Source: Chryseolinea lacunae (GTDB lineage: Bacteria; Bacteroidota; Bacteroidia; Cytophagales; Cyclobacteriaceae). Taken from it: a DNA stretch of 64,000 bases. The stretch lies in NCBI RefSeq assembly GCF_016735595.1, contig NZ_JAERRB010000001.1, positions 62,001-126,000 on the forward strand, read 5' to 3'. This document shows, one piece after another, positions 18,426-29,962 of this stretch. The number at the start of each line of letters is the position of its first letter. Within the stretch, counting starts at the first letter, position 1. The notes beneath the pieces were generated by a model. It was not told the DNA's origin. It saw only the letters and a list, made by a program, of their open reading frames with translations, and made no database searches. The translations under genes were made by a program, and so were the position numbers.

Positions 18426-18797
18426 CTATTTAAATACATATCTTTTTTGCAATTGGTAGTTATACGTAACCCCGAGGAAAATCGCTACAACCACTTTTGC
18501 AATTCCATAATTTATGTGTCCGTATTTTGTGACGGTCACCAGGAGTATAAATCCGAGGAGAACATACCCAGCCCAAACGATTGCATAGCGCAGGGCCTGG
18601 TGTTTCATAGACGCCTGCGTGGAAAGGAACACCCAATGCCGCCCGATGATGAAACTGGTAACTGCCCCGGCAATGTTCCCGACTACACTGGCCACACCAT
18701 ACCAGATGTAGAACAATTCAACGCACACAATGGTGCAGAGAAAGTCAACAAAGGATGCGATCAGCGACGCTGCTTGTGATTTCAGGAACGTAAGCAT
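18426..18797 (-). CDS. GtrA-family membrane protein
   Basis: A 123-residue protein with four predicted transmembrane segments. The pattern ASLIASFVDFLCTIVCVELF, VGNIAGAVTSFIIGRHWVF and a basic C-terminal tail (YNYQLQKRYVFK) matches the GtrA family, members of which are thought to help flip lipid-linked sugars. It lies 10 bp after the PgpA-type gene and overlaps or abuts the DUF5686 gene. In this operon a role in moving an inositol lipid or its glycosyl donor is plausible but unproven. Confidence 0.85.
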   Translation of the reverse strand: MLTFLKSQAASLIASFVDFLCTIVCVELFYIWYGVASVVGNIAGAVTSFIIGRHWVFLSTQASMKHQALRYAIVWAGYVLLGFILLVTVTKYGHINYGIAKVVVAIFLGVTYNYQLQKRYVFK

Positions 18798-18807
18798 GGC
18801 GTTGTTG

Positions 18808-19257
18808 TCAGAGTATGGATAGTTTCACCGCCACCTGCAGCAGAACGTTGGTGTAGATGCCGGCCAACACATCGTCGGCCATCACGCCCCAGCCACGCGG
18901 GAGCTTTTCCATCGTCCGGATATACGCCGGCTTGGCGATATCAAAAAAGCGAAACAGTACAAACGCGGCCAGCCCGATCCCGAAGCTTACGGGAAGGAAC
19001 AACACACTGATGCACATGCCCGCCACTTCATCGATCACCACATAGTGGCTGTCGATGCCCCAGTATTGCTCAACCGCCGTAGCGGACCAAACGCCAATCG
19101 CTGTGATGCCCAACGTGATGATAAGCACAGCCACAGGGTTAATGCCCGGGGCAAACGCATACCACGCCACTGCGCAAACCGCGGCGGCCACTGTGCCGCT
19201 GCCCTTGCGTATGTAGCCGATGCCTAAGACCGTAGCAATAACCTTGTGTGCTGTCAT
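18808..19257 (-). CDS. PgpA-family phosphatase (probable phosphatidylinositol-phosphate phosphatase)
   Basis: A 149-residue membrane phosphatase with the PgpA signature: DEVAGM (D76, E77), RFFDIAKP (103-110) and LPRGWGVMADDVLAGIY (D128, D129). In ordinary cells PgpA makes phosphatidylglycerol. Here the gene lies between inositol-3-phosphate synthase and the CDP-alcohol phosphatidyltransferase genes, as in the inositol-lipid cluster described in Bacteroides thetaiotaomicron, so removal of the phosphate from phosphatidylinositol phosphate is the likelier job. Starts at ATG. Confidence 0.87.
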   Translation of the reverse strand: MTAHKVIATVLGIGYIRKGSGTVAAAVCAVAWYAFAPGINPVAVLIITLGITAIGVWSATAVEQYWGIDSHYVVIDEVAGMCISVLFLPVSFGIGLAAFVLFRFFDIAKPAYIRTMEKLPRGWGVMADDVLAGIYTNVLLQVAVKLSIL

Positions 19258-19266
19258 CTTTCCTGT

Positions 19267-20592
19267 TTACAATGATTCAACCAAATCCTGGTAGTAGTCC
19301 AATCCCAGGTGGGTGATCAGATCTTCGCCCATGATGTGGCGCAATGTGTTTTGCAATTTGATAAGCTGCTTAAAGATGTCGTGTTCCGGACGCAGGCCGG
19401 GTGCGGTCTGCGGCGATTTGAAGTAGAACGACAACCATTCCTGGATGCCACTCATGTTGGCGCGTTTCGCGAGGTCGAAGAACAACGCGAGGTCCAGCAC
19501 GATGGGGGCAGCCAAGATCGAGTCACGGCACAGGAAGTTGATTTTGATTTGCATGGGATAACCCAACCATCCGAAGATGTCGATGTTGTCCCAGCTCTCC
19601 TTGTTGTCGCCGTGGGGAGGATAGTAGTTGATGCGGATCTTGTGATAGAGATCGCCATAGAGTTCGGGGCTCAGTTCGGGCTGAAGAATGTCTTCAAGCA
19701 CGCCCAGCTTCGACACTTCTTTTGTTTTGAAGTTGTCGGGATCGTCGAGCACAAGGCCGTCGCGGTTTCCGAGAATGTTTGTGGAGAACCATCCGCGTAT
19801 GCCCAGCGAGCGTGCGTGCAGGCCAGGTGCCAGAATGGTTTTCATCAGTGTTTGTCCGGTCTTGAAATCTTTGCCGCCGATGGGCACGCCGAGTTCTTTG
19901 GCCAGGTCTACCAATGCCGTGATGTCGCAGCTCAGGTTGGGTGCACCGTTTGCAAACGGCACGCCTTTCTTGATGGCTGCATAGGCATAGATCATGCTGG
20001 GCGAAATGAGCGGATCGTTGTTGCGCAAGCCGTCTTCGAAGCTGTAGATGTTTTGGTGCACGTCTGCTTCTTCGATGTACTTTTCGGTAGAGCCACACCA
20101 CACCATCACGAGGCGTGAGCAGTCATTTTCTTTTTTAAAGTTTTCGATGTCTTCCATCACGGCGAGGGCGAGGTCGTATTTGGTCGCCGCTTCTTTCACG
20201 TGTTTGCCATCGAGGTTGCGCACATAGTCCTTGTCGAACACAGCCTTCATCGGCTTGATTTTTTCCAGTTCACTCTGGATGGGTTGGAGCAAGCCCAGTT
20301 CCAATACTTTCGCATTCACCGCGGCTTCATAGACGTTGTCGCTATACACGTCCCATCCGCCAAACACGATGTCGTTCAGGCTGGCCAGGGGCACAAAGTC
20401 TTTGATTTTGGGGTAGCGGTTTTCGGTGCGTTTTCCCAGGCGGATGTTTCCGGTTTGGGTGAGCGATCCAACGGGTTGAGCCAGTCCTTTCTTCACGGCT
20501 TCCACGCCGGCAATCATGGTTGTGGCCACGGCACCGAGACCAGGTATGAGTATACCTAGTTTTCCATTTGCCTCTTCAATTTGTTCTTTCAT
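19267..20592 (-). CDS. Inositol-3-phosphate synthase
   Basis: Converts glucose-6-phosphate to myo-inositol-3-phosphate with NAD. The 441-residue protein opens with a Rossmann motif (LGILIPGLGAVATTMIAGVE) and has the family segments SLTQTGNIRLG, FGGWD, PFANGAPN, GKDFKTGQT and LGNRDG. It supplies the inositol head group for the phosphatidyltransferase and IPC-synthase-like enzymes downstream in the operon. It lies 42 bp after the reductase gene and 9 bp before the PgpA-type gene. Very confident. Confidence 0.95.
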   Translation of the reverse strand: MKEQIEEANGKLGILIPGLGAVATTMIAGVEAVKKGLAQPVGSLTQTGNIRLGKRTENRYPKIKDFVPLASLNDIVFGGWDVYSDNVYEAAVNAKVLELGLLQPIQSELEKIKPMKAVFDKDYVRNLDGKHVKEAATKYDLALAVMEDIENFKKENDCSRLVMVWCGSTEKYIEEADVHQNIYSFEDGLRNNDPLISPSMIYAYAAIKKGVPFANGAPNLSCDITALVDLAKELGVPIGGKDFKTGQTLMKTILAPGLHARSLGIRGWFSTNILGNRDGLVLDDPDNFKTKEVSKLGVLEDILQPELSPELYGDLYHKIRINYYPPHGDNKESWDNIDIFGWLGYPMQIKINFLCRDSILAAPIVLDLALFFDLAKRANMSGIQEWLSFYFKSPQTAPGLRPEHDIFKQLIKLQNTLRHIMGEDLITHLGLDYYQDLVESL

Positions 20593-20634
20593 ACTACGGG
20601 GTTGGGGTTGTTAAAAAAATCAATTCAGTGGCTT

Positions 20635-21623
20635 CTATGGCTTCAGCCATGTGTTGTCTTTATACCATTGAATGGTTTCCGCCAGGCCGCTGGCCAGATC
20701 GTAGCGGGGCGTGAACCCCAGGTCGCGGTGTATGCTGTCGATGCTGACAGACCAACTGGCGGCGGTGAGCTCGGCCAGCTTGTCCTGGTTTAACGCAGGC
20801 ATTTGTCCCTGCATTTTTCCAACCGTTTCCTGAACAAAGGCCAAGGCCCGCACCATGCTCATGGGTATGTGAACCTTCAATGTTTTTCTGCGCAGTATCG
20901 CTTTGGTCAGATTCGCTAGTTCATAGCGATCGTAGCTATGACCATCGGCCACGTTGTAGGCACCGTGCGTGATGGGACTGAACAGCGCATCGACGGCCAC
21001 CTGTGCCAGGTCTTTCACGTAGATGAAGCTCAGCGTTTGTGCCTGTTTGCCAATGTAGGGCTCGATGCCCTGGGCAATGGTCTTCAATACTATAAAAATG
21101 TCGCGGTCGCGCGGGCCATACACGGCCGTGGGACGCAACACAATGGTGGGCAATGCGGTGAGCGCCAGCAAATAGGTTTCGGCCAGCAACTTGCTTCTGC
21201 CATAGCGTGTGACCGGGCGCGGGGCATCGGTTTCGCTAATGGGATGGCCGTTGTGTGCCGGCCCCATGGCGGCGAGGCTGCTGATGAACACAAATTTCTT
21301 CAGGGGAATCTGCGACTGTGTTAGCGTCATCCCCAGGTTGCGTGTGTAGTCGGCGTTGATTTGATTATACGACGCTTCGGTCAGCGCTTTGGTGGCGCCG
21401 GCGGCGTGAATGATGTACTGATATTGTTTTGCTTCCAGGTCGGCACGCACGGCGTGCAGGTTCGAATAGTCGGCCGTGGTGAACTGGATGGGCAGGTGTT
21501 TCAGGTGATCGATGTTGCTTGACGCGCGCACCGCGGCGAAGACCTCAAGGTCTTTACGCAACGCTGCTTCGATGAGGTGATACCCCACAAAGCCGCTCGC
21601 CCCGGTGATGAGTACGCGTTCTT

Positions 21624-21627
<4 letters not shown>
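20635..21627 (-). CDS. cerR: NAD-dependent epimerase/dehydratase, probable ceramide reductase
   Basis: Extended short-chain dehydrogenase of 330 residues. The nucleotide-binding motif is TGASGFVG (8-15) and the catalytic pair is Y142 and K146 (RYGRSK). It overlaps the end of the ceramide synthase candidate by 4 bp (ATGA), giving the order Spt, acyltransferase, reductase. In Caulobacter the enzyme CerR, of this same family and near spt, reduces the 3-keto group of the ceramide precursor. That assignment is by family and neighbourhood; a sugar-nucleotide epimerase cannot be excluded from sequence alone. Confidence 0.8.
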
Positions 21628-24331
<2,704 letters not shown>

Positions 24332-27300
24332 CTATTTAATCACTTCTTTTCCAGACCAGCCGGGCAAGGCCAATGCCGTGGCAGCATCCCATGCTTTCCG
24401 ACGGTTGCCCTGAGCATCGGTGAGCCATATTTCTGTGGCCGTGGCCGGTACCCGGAACGCACGGGTGGATTGCGACAGATAGCCGGAACCATAATATAAT
24501 TCCCTTCGCTGCTTCTTGCCGTCGGGTAAGGTCACCTCGGCCCAGACATCGCCGGGGCGCGGTTTTATCCAGACGCCTGATCCAGATTGTTCGAATACTT
24601 TCACGCTGTCGCGGGTGGCTGTGGCCATCCACAGCGTGGTGCCAGCGGCCCCGGGCAGCGACACCAGACTCTTGGCGTCGTTGTTCACAAAGAAGCCGCT
24701 ACGGGCCACGGGCAGCGCTGTGAAGTTGCCTGTGCCATCGCCCAGCAGGGTCACGCCTATGCCGGCGTCATAAAGCCCCGAGAGCGGGTCGGTTGCGTAG
24801 GCGTTGCCGATGGCCAACAGGTCGAGGTTGCCGTCGCGGTTGACGTCGGTGGCCTGCATGCCGTTGAGCGGCGAGAACTGGACTGTGATGGGGAGTGGTC
24901 GTGTCGTGAATTTTCCACCGCCCTGGTTTTCCATATAGATTGAAGCGAAGGTAGTGGCTCGATAGATGAGGGCGCCGTCAAGTTGTTCTTTGGTGAGTAT
25001 GGCTTGCAGGGGTGCGTTGCCATAGATGTTGTAGCGAACCAGTTTTCGCTTCAGGCTCACGATCTGGTCGGTGAGGGTTTCGCGCGGGTGCGTCAAAAAT
25101 TCTTTGCCTTGCACATAGCGTGTGATGAGGGGATCGAACGAGCCGTTGCCATCGAAGTCTTTCGCGTAGATGCTAACGGGTTCGGTGGGCGATGCCTGGA
25201 AGAGGGAATTGAGACCCAGGTTTCCACACACATAGTCAGTGTCGCCGTCGTTGTCGAAATCGCCTCCCACAATGCTGCTCCACCAGCCCACGCCGTCGGC
25301 AAAGGCGGGTGAGAAAGATTTGCCTCCATTGTTTTTGAAGAACGAAACCGGCATCCACTCTCCCACCAAAGCCAGGTCGGTCCAGCCATCGTTATCAAAA
25401 TCGGTCCATAGGGAGGCTGTCACCATGCCTACACGCCGCAAGGCCGGCAACAACGATGACGTCACGTCGGTGAATTTTCCCTTGCCTTCATTTTGCAACA
25501 CCATGCTTTGGGGTGCTTCGGGATAGCGCAAGGGCGAGATTCTTCCACCCACAAAAAGATCGACGTCGCCATCGTGGTCGAAGTCGCATGCCGTCACCGT
25601 GCTGCCGCTGCTGTTTTCTTTTGGCAACGCCGTGGTGTCCTGCACGAGTTTGTTTCCGGTGTTGCGATAGAAGCGGTCCTGATAGGCATTGGCGGCGAGG
25701 CCAAATTCGGAGCTTCCGCTCACGCAATACAAGTCGAGATCGTTGTCCTGGTCGGCATCGAAGAGCAACATGCTCATGTCTTCCGACGTCTTTGGCGATA
25801 GGGAGTCGCGTTTGAAGGTTCCGTTTTTCTGCTGATAGAACAACAGCGTGGCGTGTTGTGCGGGGCCGCAAAGCACCACGTCTTCCAGTCCGTCGCCATT
25901 TACATCGCCCACCGAAATGCCCGGGCCAGCCTGTGAATATTTCTGCGGCAGCGTGGCCGTGGATTTGAAGTCGATGTAGTCAGGTTCGCTGTGTTTGTAT
26001 TGGAGCTTCGCGGTTGCCGAAGCGTTAACAAAAAACGGTTGGGATACTGTTTTTTTCTGATCGGCCACGTCTCCGGCGTTCTTGTGGTCCAAAGCGATTA
26101 CCTGATTGGCTTTCACATTCGTCAGAATCTGCGATTTGCCATCGGGCCAAACAACACTCAACGTGTCCACGGTGTTCAGCGTGTCCAATCCAAAGTGAAG
26201 ATAGGACTCGACAGACGATTGATAGCCGCGCTGCACCTGATACTCACGGTACTGCTTCTTTCCCCTTGACGTGATCTCTACTTTTGTGCCCAGGCCATTG
26301 GCGTTGCCCGTCGGGCCTTTGAATGCTACGCGCAGGTAGTTTCCTTTGCCGTCGCCCATTTCCACGGTGTTGTTGCGATAGAGAAAGGCTTCGTCGTTGA
26401 TGTTGTTGATGACGAGGTCGAGGTCCCCGTCGTTGTCGAGGTCGGCATAGGCGGCGCCGTTGCCATAGGCTTCCTGCACCATGCCCCATTCGGCCGATTT
26501 GTTGGTGAAGCGAAGGTCGCCGTTGTTCCGGAACAGCAGGTCGGGTTTCTTCACCCCTTCGATCTCGTTGACGGCCGTGAGCAATTTTTTGAGCCGCGTG
26601 GCGTCGGTGCCGAACATGGACGACTCTTTGCTGTAGGCCACAAAGTCGAGGTTGGTGATGTCTTTGCGATAGCCGTTGGTGATGAGCACATCCTGCCAGC
26701 CGTCGTTGTCGAGGTCGGCCATGAGCGCGCTCCAGCTCCAGTCAGTGGCATAGATGCCCGACAAGTAGCCGATGTCACTAAAGGTGCCGTTGCCGTTGTT
26801 GAGCTGCAGCACGTTGCGCACATACTGCGGGCTGTATTTCATCTGGATGTTTTTGTGGAAGCGATCGTAGGCGATGGTGGGGAACATGGTTTTCTGGCGC
26901 AGGTTGTCTTCGGGCATCATGTCTACCACCACAATGTCGTTGAGGCCGTCGTTGTTGATATCGCCAATGTCCGCGCCCATGCCATTGTATTCCTGGTGGC
27001 GCAGGCGATCCATTTCGTTTACAAATGCCCCCTGGCCCGTGTTGATGAACACGTGGTCGTTCGAGAGAAAGTCGTTGGCTACATACACATCGGGAAAGCC
27101 GTCGCGGTTAAGGTCGTTCACCACAATGCCCAGCCCCCACCCTTCCGTGAGAATGCCCGCCTCTGCCGACACGTCTTTGAACTGTGGCAGGCCATTCGTC
27201 ACGCCTTCGTTTCTAAAAAATTTGTCCACGCTTTTGCCGGTGCCGTCTTTGCGTTGTCCGATGGGTGAGTTGCGCGAATAGTTTTCCAGGGCGTTGGTCA

Positions 27301-27865
27301 ACAGGTACATGTCAAGGTCGCCATCGCGGTCGTAGTCCAGGAAGGCGGCTTGGGTGGAATAGCTCTGGTCGGCCAGGCCCACGCGGGCGGCCACTTCTTC
27401 AAACTGCGGCACGCCGTTGGCGTTGTTGCCCTTGTTGTGAAAGAGCAGGTTGGGCGATGTCTCGTTGTCGTGCGGGTTCACGGTGCAGACGTAAATGTCC
27501 AACCGTCCATCCTGATCAATATCCACCACCGACACACCGGTGCACCAGAGTTTTGTTTCCACGTTGGCGGCTTGTGTGATGTCGTCGAAGGCTAGCGATC
27601 CTTTATTCAAATACAATTTGCTGGTCACCATGTTGCCCGCCATGAAAATATCGGTGAGGCCGTCGTTGTTAAAATCGCCTGTGCCCACGCCCCCACCGTT
27701 GTACATATATTCGAACGACAAGACGTTGAGGGTGTCGCTTTCGGTGAGCAGGTTGTTGAACGTGATGCCGGTGTGGCCTGACGACAATAGCTCGAAGCGC
27801 GTGGGCGTGGTGTTGCAACTCCAGAGGAGTGCGAATAGCACTGCACAGGGTACAAAGTGTTTCAT
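24332..27865 (-). CDS. FG-GAP/VCBS repeat lipoprotein with UnbV domain
   Basis: Secreted lipoprotein of 1177 residues; the ATG at 27865 is chosen because it begins the lipoprotein signal MKHFVPCAVLFALLWSC. It carries over a dozen calcium-binding FG-GAP/VCBS units such as DFNNDGLTDIF, DIDQDGRLDIY, DLDNDGWQDVL and DFDHDGDVDLF, predicted to form two seven-bladed propellers. Between them is an ASPIC/UnbV segment (GLGTKVEI, VQRGYQSSVES, VWPDGKSQ) and a second UnbV-like stretch is at the C-terminus. Such proteins usually follow SusC/SusD genes; here only a susD relic precedes it. Substrate unknown. Confidence 0.9.
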   Translation of the reverse strand: MKHFVPCAVLFALLWSCNTTPTRFELLSSGHTGITFNNLLTESDTLNVLSFEYMYNGGGVGTGDFNNDGLTDIFMAGNMVTSKLYLNKGSLAFDDITQAANVETKLWCTGVSVVDIDQDGRLDIYVCTVNPHDNETSPNLLFHNKGNNANGVPQFEEVAARVGLADQSYSTQAAFLDYDRDGDLDMYLLTNALENYSRNSPIGQRKDGTGKSVDKFFRNEGVTNGLPQFKDVSAEAGILTEGWGLGIVVNDLNRDGFPDVYVANDFLSNDHVFINTGQGAFVNEMDRLRHQEYNGMGADIGDINNDGLNDIVVVDMMPEDNLRQKTMFPTIAYDRFHKNIQMKYSPQYVRNVLQLNNGNGTFSDIGYLSGIYATDWSWSALMADLDNDGWQDVLITNGYRKDITNLDFVAYSKESSMFGTDATRLKKLLTAVNEIEGVKKPDLLFRNNGDLRFTNKSAEWGMVQEAYGNGAAYADLDNDGDLDLVINNINDEAFLYRNNTVEMGDGKGNYLRVAFKGPTGNANGLGTKVEITSRGKKQYREYQVQRGYQSSVESYLHFGLDTLNTVDTLSVVWPDGKSQILTNVKANQVIALDHKNAGDVADQKKTVSQPFFVNASATAKLQYKHSEPDYIDFKSTATLPQKYSQAGPGISVGDVNGDGLEDVVLCGPAQHATLLFYQQKNGTFKRDSLSPKTSEDMSMLLFDADQDNDLDLYCVSGSSEFGLAANAYQDRFYRNTGNKLVQDTTALPKENSSGSTVTACDFDHDGDVDLFVGGRISPLRYPEAPQSMVLQNEGKGKFTDVTSSLLPALRRVGMVTASLWTDFDNDGWTDLALVGEWMPVSFFKNNGGKSFSPAFADGVGWWSSIVGGDFDNDGDTDYVCGNLGLNSLFQASPTEPVSIYAKDFDGNGSFDPLITRYVQGKEFLTHPRETLTDQIVSLKRKLVRYNIYGNAPLQAILTKEQLDGALIYRATTFASIYMENQGGGKFTTRPLPITVQFSPLNGMQATDVNRDGNLDLLAIGNAYATDPLSGLYDAGIGVTLLGDGTGNFTALPVARSGFFVNNDAKSLVSLPGAAGTTLWMATATRDSVKVFEQSGSGVWIKPRPGDVWAEVTLPDGKKQRRELYYGSGYLSQSTRAFRVPATATEIWLTDAQGNRRKAWDAATALALPGWSGKEVIK

Positions 27866-27902
27866 GAAGGGCCGTTGCAAAATAGTATTCGTAAAATAAA
27901 TA

Positions 27903-27931
27903 AACCAGGGCAATGCAGCATTGCCCTGGTT
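27903..27931 (-). terminator. Intrinsic terminator between the susD relic and the VCBS gene
   Basis: AACCAGGGCAATGC (27903-27916) and GCATTGCCCTGGTT (27918-27931) form a perfect 14-bp inverted repeat around a single central base. Read on the minus strand the stem is followed by a T-rich tract (TTTATTTATTTT). It probably ends transcripts from the MFS gene or from the former susCD operon. Confidence 0.75.
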
Positions 27932-27966
27932 CAAAAGTTTTTAGCAATTCTTGTACTCACCTCACA

Positions 27967-28170
27967 TCAATATCCGGCATTTTGGTCGGCTTGCTTGATG
28001 TTGGGGTTGGTATTCAGTTCATCCTAAGGTATAGGCAGGATTTCGTATTGTTGGGTTCGAAATACGAAATCGGCTCGGGGTTCAGCTTATACATCACTGA
28101 ATATTTCTTCCCGCTCACTTTTTGAGACACGCCCTTGAACATGCTCGAGTTGCCCAAATCAAAGCAAACC
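27967..28170 (-). pseudogene. Decayed 3' end of a susD gene
   Basis: On the minus strand the last codons read ADFVFRTQQYEILPIP, a TAG stop, then DELNTNPNIKQADQNAGY and TGA. The stretch LPIPxxELNxNPNxKQNxGY is the hallmark C-terminus of SusD/RagB proteins. The TAG sits where glutamine is expected (CAG to TAG). About 60 bases upstream the coding sense moves to another frame (NSSMFKGVSQKVSGKKYSV), so there is at least one frameshift too. Everything upstream is missing, replaced by the MFS gene. A remnant of a lost SusCD locus, supported by its position beside an orphan VCBS lipoprotein. Confidence 0.7.
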
Positions 28171-28180
28171 TCTCAAAAAA

Positions 28181-29434
28181 CTAAGCCTTAAAAAGATCAC
28201 TCCATTTTTTCACCGTCGCATTGTTCACCAGCGGCTTGGCCCACATGCCAATGCTGAAGACGTAGCCGAGCGTAATGAACATTACCAGCATCGCCATCTG
28301 CAGCCCCACGCCTTCCGCAAGGCCGCCAATGATCAACGGCACCACGGCGCCGCCGGCGATGCCGGTGCACAGAATGCCCGACAATGTGCCGTGGTGATTG
28401 GGTACCGAATTCATGCCCAACGAAAAAACCACCGACCACATGATCGACAAAAAGAAACCCGTGGCCGGAAACGTTATCAACGCCATCTCTACACTGCCAA
28501 ACAGCGATGCTGCCAGCGCCACCATGGCGCCCGTTGCAAACACCATCAGCAACTTGCGGCTGTCGAAAAGTTTGAGCAAGGCCAGGCCCAGAAAGCAGCC
28601 CACCGTGATGAGGCCCCAAAAATAGGATATGATGCTGGCGCCCGTAGTGGCGGGGTCAACGTTGTGATAGATCTGCAGAAACTTCGAGGTCCAGTTGGCG
28701 ATGCCTTGCTCGGTGCCGACGTAGGCGAAGATGCCGATAAAGTATAGGCGCACCGTGCGGTTGCGCAACAGTTCGCGAAGGGCTACGCCGGTGTCCATTT
28801 TCTCATCGTCTTTTAATTCCACTTTTGGAAAACGGACGAAGAAGATCACAGCGATCATGGCGAGGCACGTCACGGCAAACACCCAATAGAGGGACACCCA
28901 TTTCAGCTCGGGGGTTACGATAGCATTGAAGAGTACGATGATGCCAGTGGCCTCACCGTGGTGGATGTTGCCCACCAGGGCGCTGTAGAGCCATGGACTG
29001 AGGAAGGACGCGGCACCAAAGAAAAAATTTGCCAGCACGGAGTTGAATGCAAAATGAGCTTCGCCGCCCGCATGCCGCAGCAGCGGATTGATAACCACCT
29101 GCAACATAGCCATGCCAATGCCAATGGAGAACAGCGAAAGCAGCGCGATTTCGAACGTGGGAAGCAACGCAAACAACAACGCCGCCACACAGGCCAGCGC
29201 AAACCCAAAGATGAGCACGCTCTTCTCCGAATATTTTTCGATGAGCACGCCCGCCGGAACGGACATGACGCCATAGGCCACAAAAAACGAAAACGGCAGA
29301 AAGCCGGCGAGGCCAATGCTCAGGTGAAAGCTGTCGATGATGTCGGGCACCAGCGGCCCCAGGATGTTGGTGAGAAAAGAAATGACGGAGAAAATGAGAA
29401 AGATGAGGAGGACAATGAATGTATTCTGCTTCAT
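28181..29434 (-). CDS. Sugar MFS transporter, FucP-like
   Basis: A 417-residue major facilitator with about 12 transmembrane helices. The sequence (MSVPAGVLIEKYSEKSVLIFG, NPLLRHAGG, FNSVLANFFFGAASFLSPWL) resembles the FucP/GluP family that takes up fucose, glucose, galactose or N-acetylglucosamine with protons. It is divergent from the XylR-like regulator and lies beside the susD relic. It may be the inner membrane transporter for the sugar released by the neighbouring loci. Substrate not deducible. Confidence 0.85.
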   Translation of the reverse strand: MKQNTFIVLLIFLIFSVISFLTNILGPLVPDIIDSFHLSIGLAGFLPFSFFVAYGVMSVPAGVLIEKYSEKSVLIFGFALACVAALLFALLPTFEIALLSLFSIGIGMAMLQVVINPLLRHAGGEAHFAFNSVLANFFFGAASFLSPWLYSALVGNIHHGEATGIIVLFNAIVTPELKWVSLYWVFAVTCLAMIAVIFFVRFPKVELKDDEKMDTGVALRELLRNRTVRLYFIGIFAYVGTEQGIANWTSKFLQIYHNVDPATTGASIISYFWGLITVGCFLGLALLKLFDSRKLLMVFATGAMVALAASLFGSVEMALITFPATGFFLSIMWSVVFSLGMNSVPNHHGTLSGILCTGIAGGAVVPLIIGGLAEGVGLQMAMLVMFITLGYVFSIGMWAKPLVNNATVKKWSDLFKA

Positions 29435-29962
29435 AGGTTTTGTAACTCCGGGCGTCCTAACCGGAAAAGTCGGGGCCGGAAATCAGGTTCACGATAAAGG
29501 TGCAAGCACGAGTGTTTACATCCTTCACCTTTAACGTCTAAGATACCTCAAAACGCGGCAATCGCAATCATTGATAATATAATATTCATGGCAACGTAAA
29601 GCTTTGGCAAGGGGAAAGACCGTTCTTCGCGCCGGGTTGCAAAAAAAACAACGCACAGGAAAGCGCAGGATGGTTTCCCCGAAAGGATTATTTAATTGCA
29701 AGACGGTGCCGTTCCATGGCAAAAGCAAAAAGCCAAAAACCATGACATCGATTGCGCATCGTTCGGTGGTGAACATTTTTCTGAAGACGTGTGCCCTTTT
29801 GGACGCGCGCACCGTGATTCAGAAATATTTTCGCTTCTCGCGCGCGCTTTTGCTTGAAGTGAGCGGGAAAGTTCCGATTTTAGAGGTGCTCCAACCGACA
29901 TTGCCTCTTCCGGTTGAGACGCTTCATTGCCCAGATATCGTTCCACCAAATGGATGCTTGTT
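29435..29962. other. Divergent promoter region
   Basis: A 528-bp stretch between the MFS gene and the XylR-like gene that holds both promoters. No protein-coding frame has convincing composition or family resemblance. The TTWRCG direct repeat found before susC and the propeller genes was not found here. Confidence 0.45.

Noticed and set aside
29531-29812. 93-codon minus-strand frame in the MFS/XylR divergent region
   Set aside because: Cysteine- and arginine-rich, no recognisable motif, and it would block the promoter region.
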